DNA from: Waddliaceae bacterium
Lineage (GTDB): Bacteria > Chlamydiota > Chlamydiia > Chlamydiales > SLFE01
NCBI GenBank assembly: GCA_007124415.1
Contig: SLFE01000068.1
Span: forward strand, 1-6,215
Length of the DNA stretch: 6,215 bases
Reading direction: 5' to 3'
Below, one piece after another: positions 4,130-6,215 of this stretch (positions are counted from its first letter, which is position 1; every line of letters starts with the position of its first letter). Made by a program: the position numbers and the translations under genes. The notes beneath the pieces are model-generated. The model worked only from the letters and a program-made list of their open reading frames with translations, was not told the DNA's origin and searched no databases.

Positions 4130-6073
4130 ATGGAGCCTGATCTTGACATACGTAAGTCTTTGAACACACTTTGCGATCCTTTTCTTGATAAGATCAAATA
4201 CGACGATTACAACGCTTTCTGCAATCAACTAACAAAAATCGCTCAAGAAAAAATCGACACCTTGGTCAAAGAGCGCCAAAGGATGATCAAGTCGCTGCTC
4301 AAAAACCGCATTCCTTTCAGCAATTTATCTGAAAGCTTCACAACGAGGATTTTGCAAAAGGCTTTTTTCGAAAATAAAACCGCCGACGCCTTCATCATTC
4401 TTGAAAATCTCATCGAAAATGATTGCAGCGAAAAAAAGATCATTCCTGACAGCCCAGAGTGGAATGATTGGCGGTTAATGACAGAGCATATGTCCATAAA
4501 GGGCATTGCCTCTGCTATGCATCATTTCTTTAACTTATACCGTTTGACCTCTACCCCCCTTTTCAAGGAGTGTTTCCTCACCCTGATATACCTGTTTTTC
4601 AATATCAAAAATCAATCCATCGCCGCGAAAAACAGATCCGACCGTATTATGATCCCAAAAGCAGTTAAAAATACTCTCGGACTCATTAATTGGAAAGAAA
4701 ACTCTAAAAATACAAGGTTCATCGAGCTTTCTATTCTTCCATTCGGCACCAGGACGATACCGAATCTGTACACCCTGTATGATAATGAACACTTTTTTCA
4801 ATATATTTTGGGAGCCTTGCACACAATACCCTTTGCACGCTGGAAATATAAAGGCGCTGTTTTGGAAAATTTGTTCGCAGGTTTATCCGAAAAAAATCGG
4901 TGCCTCCTGATTCAATGCCTAATCAAAGCCGATTGCGATGCAAAGACCAAGCGGATCGGCGAAATCGCAGACCGGATCGCATCAACGGCCAATTTTTCGG
5001 AAATCGCTCCTGATTTAACCGCTTATCGCGAATTGAATCCGCAAAAAACAGAGGAGAATTTTCAACTATTCGGCTGGCCTTGCCCAAATTTTACTATCGA
5101 TAGGCAAACCGGGAGCGAGGCACGCCATTTGAACCGGAGCTTTTTAGGAGCCACACGGTGCAAAGGCCTTGTCATCTGCCTATACCATAGCAATAATCCC
5201 AAATTGCAAAGTTCAACCTGGTTTTTAGGCTACAACCTCCCCTACGAAAAGCTGGTCTGGGGAACAGCTCTGGAACAAATTCCCTTTTTCATGCAAAAAA
5301 CCCCTCTTGGCATCGCCTACCTCTATCAAAACTCCCAAGACCTCCACTTTATCAATCCCGAGTCAAAAGAAGAGTTTTTTAAGCTTCGGCTTCCCGCGCC
5401 TGTAGAAAAAGGCGATGAAATCGCCGTCACTCCTTCAGGGTTTTGTTTTTTAGCATGCGGCGATAAGCTCTACGGCGGACAAATGACAAGGAACTCCTGG
5501 AAGACAAAATTCATTAAAAACAGACCCCGGAGCCGCATGAAGCTTTTCGGTCAGACGGCAGGCTTTTCCAACTACGGCCTGGACGATAAGGTTTTGATCT
5601 CCAACGGCAAGACCATAACTATACACAATTGCTGGGATTTTCATTGTGCAGGAGGTTTGGTATATACACTTAGGCTTCAAAACAGCCCTCCCGATACCAC
5701 AATGATCATCTCAAAGCACAAATTAAAAAAAGGCAAGCTGACCAAATCTTTAGAGGACTTTCAATTCAACGCGGGGCTTCTCCGCTTTTTTGATATTATC
5801 GATGATAATACTTTCATTTTCAAAAATTCGGATCACAAGCTGGTCCTTTTCAATTTTAAAACAAAAGAAAATCGCATCATTAACCAATTTTCAGCCAACC
5901 ACAAACACTACATTGATAAAGAGGCCAAAAGAATCTGGTCCTGGGACCTCCGTTCAAAGGAGCTCTGGAAGCACTCGCAAGAACAAAGCCGAAGAATCGC
6001 TGTTTTAGACGATGTCTCCGACGCCCGCCTTGCATTTGCCGATAAAGATCAAACCCTATATTACCTCGGTTGA
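4130..6073 (+). CDS. Large orphan protein: helical N-terminus, probable beta-propeller-like C-terminus
   Basis: A 647-residue protein that I cannot assign to a family. Residues 1 to about 300 look almost wholly alpha-helical. They include a charged, coiled-coil-prone stretch (35-60, around KIDTLVKERQRMIKSLL) and hydrophobic helices such as FKECFLTLIYLFFNI (145-159), which is short and ambiguous as a membrane segment. From about 335 the pattern changes to short strands and turns carrying aromatic residues: GLVICLYH, STWFLGYN, GIAYLYQNSQDLHFINP, FCFLACGDKLYGG, KVLISNGKTITIHN, NTFIFKNSDHKLVLFN, KRIWSWDLRSKELWKH and TLYYLG. This resembles degenerate WD40/PQQ-type propeller blades, about six or seven, and suggests protein binding. 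There is no signal peptide. The composition is AT-richer than the antiporter's. ATG 4130 is the first start after an in-frame TAA (4115-4117). It has no Shine-Dalgarno, unlike the small genes here. A host-directed effector is possible but is speculation. Confidence 0.85.
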   Translation: MEPDLDIRKSLNTLCDPFLDKIKYDDYNAFCNQLTKIAQEKIDTLVKERQRMIKSLLKNRIPFSNLSESFTTRILQKAFFENKTADAFIILENLIENDCSEKKIIPDSPEWNDWRLMTEHMSIKGIASAMHHFFNLYRLTSTPLFKECFLTLIYLFFNIKNQSIAAKNRSDRIMIPKAVKNTLGLINWKENSKNTRFIELSILPFGTRTIPNLYTLYDNEHFFQYILGALHTIPFARWKYKGAVLENLFAGLSEKNRCLLIQCLIKADCDAKTKRIGEIADRIASTANFSEIAPDLTAYRELNPQKTEENFQLFGWPCPNFTIDRQTGSEARHLNRSFLGATRCKGLVICLYHSNNPKLQSSTWFLGYNLPYEKLVWGTALEQIPFFMQKTPLGIAYLYQNSQDLHFINPESKEEFFKLRLPAPVEKGDEIAVTPSGFCFLACGDKLYGGQMTRNSWKTKFIKNRPRSRMKLFGQTAGFSNYGLDDKVLISNGKTITIHNCWDFHCAGGLVYTLRLQNSPPDTTMIISKHKLKKGKLTKSLEDFQFNAGLLRFFDIIDDNTFIFKNSDHKLVLFNFKTKENRIINQFSANHKHYIDKEAKRIWSWDLRSKELWKHSQEQSRRIAVLDDVSDARLAFADKDQTLYYLG

Positions 6074-6146
6074 TGGTTTATGAAATTGCAGCTGCCCTAG
6101 TACATAGTTAAAAAAGTTTTTGCTATTATCTGTCACAGTCTTCACC

Positions 6147-6215
6147 GTCCTGCTGCGACGTTCGACCTCGAAAACTTTACTAAGTTTCCTTCGGTCTCCA
6201 CGTCATCAACAGGAC
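6147..6215. repeat. 69-bp extended imperfect palindrome at the window's right end
   Basis: Nested complementary arms pair in order: GTCCTG (6147-6152) with CAGGAC (6210-6215), GACGT (6157-6161) with ACGTC (6200-6204), GACC (6164-6167) with GGTC (6193-6196), and AAACTT (6172-6177) with AAGTTT (6182-6187). The loop is the four bases TACT. The internal loops are small and nearly symmetric. On the minus strand one further G.U pair is possible. The palindrome ends exactly at the last base supplied. It lies 74 bases past the stop of the 647-residue gene. The intervening 6074-6146 holds a GCAGCTGC palindrome (6088-6095) and an A6GT5 tract (6111-6122) but no recognisable gene. It could be a miniature mobile or repetitive palindromic element, a structured RNA, or half of something longer cut by the edge. 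Confidence 0.75.

Noticed and set aside
4013..4228. 71-codon minus-strand open frame across the divergent promoter region
   Set aside because: It overlaps the starts of two better-supported genes and has no ribosome site.
6056..6208. Minus-strand frame of about 50 codons at the right end
   Set aside because: No start codon, no motif I recognise, overlaps the 647-residue gene's end, and the region is better described as a palindrome.
6147..6215. tRNA gene
   Set aside because: A seven-base acceptor-like pairing is possible on the minus strand, but no T-arm with TTCGA, no D-arm pattern and no anticodon stem fit. The pairs form one long stem.

Overview
The window looks like accessory DNA from a Gram-negative bacterium. 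It encodes two exported proteins with signal peptides, a broken TolC-type outer-membrane efflux gene and a CPA1-type cation:proton antiporter. Base composition is mixed by eye: the antiporter gene is relatively GC-rich, while the flanking small genes and the last large gene are AT-richer. An obligate intracellular lineage such as an environmental Chlamydiota would fit the paired-cysteine secreted proteins and the large orphan helix-plus-propeller protein. That is a weak inference with no marker gene behind it.

Layout. (1) Positions 9-56 hold four copies of a 12-bp C-rich repeat, whose minus strand carries four G5 tracts. (2) On the minus strand, a 118-residue protein with a possible NTF2-like fold (52-408) lies 28 bases after the remains of a TolC-like efflux gene (437-778). 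That remnant is joined directly to a decayed fragment of an IS256-family transposase (788-895). (3) After an AT-rich stretch come two tandem plus-strand paralogs (1016-1429 and 1483-1914). They encode small exported proteins, each with exactly two cysteines 91 residues apart. A perfect 12-bp inverted repeat overlapping a good sigma70-like promoter separates them. (4) 42 bases later starts a 591-residue antiporter with a C-terminal TrkA-N domain (1957-3732). (5) A 96-residue minus-strand orphan (3733-4023) meets the antiporter stop to stop with no base between. (6) A divergent promoter region (4024-4129) leads to a 647-residue orphan protein (4130-6073), helical at the N-terminus and probably beta-propeller-like at the C-terminus. 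(7) The window closes with a 69-bp imperfect palindrome (6147-6215).

How the genes may work together. The two secreted paralogs and the antiporter share strand and close spacing, so they may form an envelope or ion-homeostasis operon. This is inferred from position only. The left end is a decayed locus in which recombination fused IS256 and efflux-gene fragments and left one small intact downstream gene. Both window ends lie in repetitive or palindromic sequence.

No rRNA, tRNA or CRISPR array is visible. The best candidates for something undescribed are the paired-cysteine protein pair with its palindromic promoter, the 647-residue orphan, and the terminal 69-bp palindrome.
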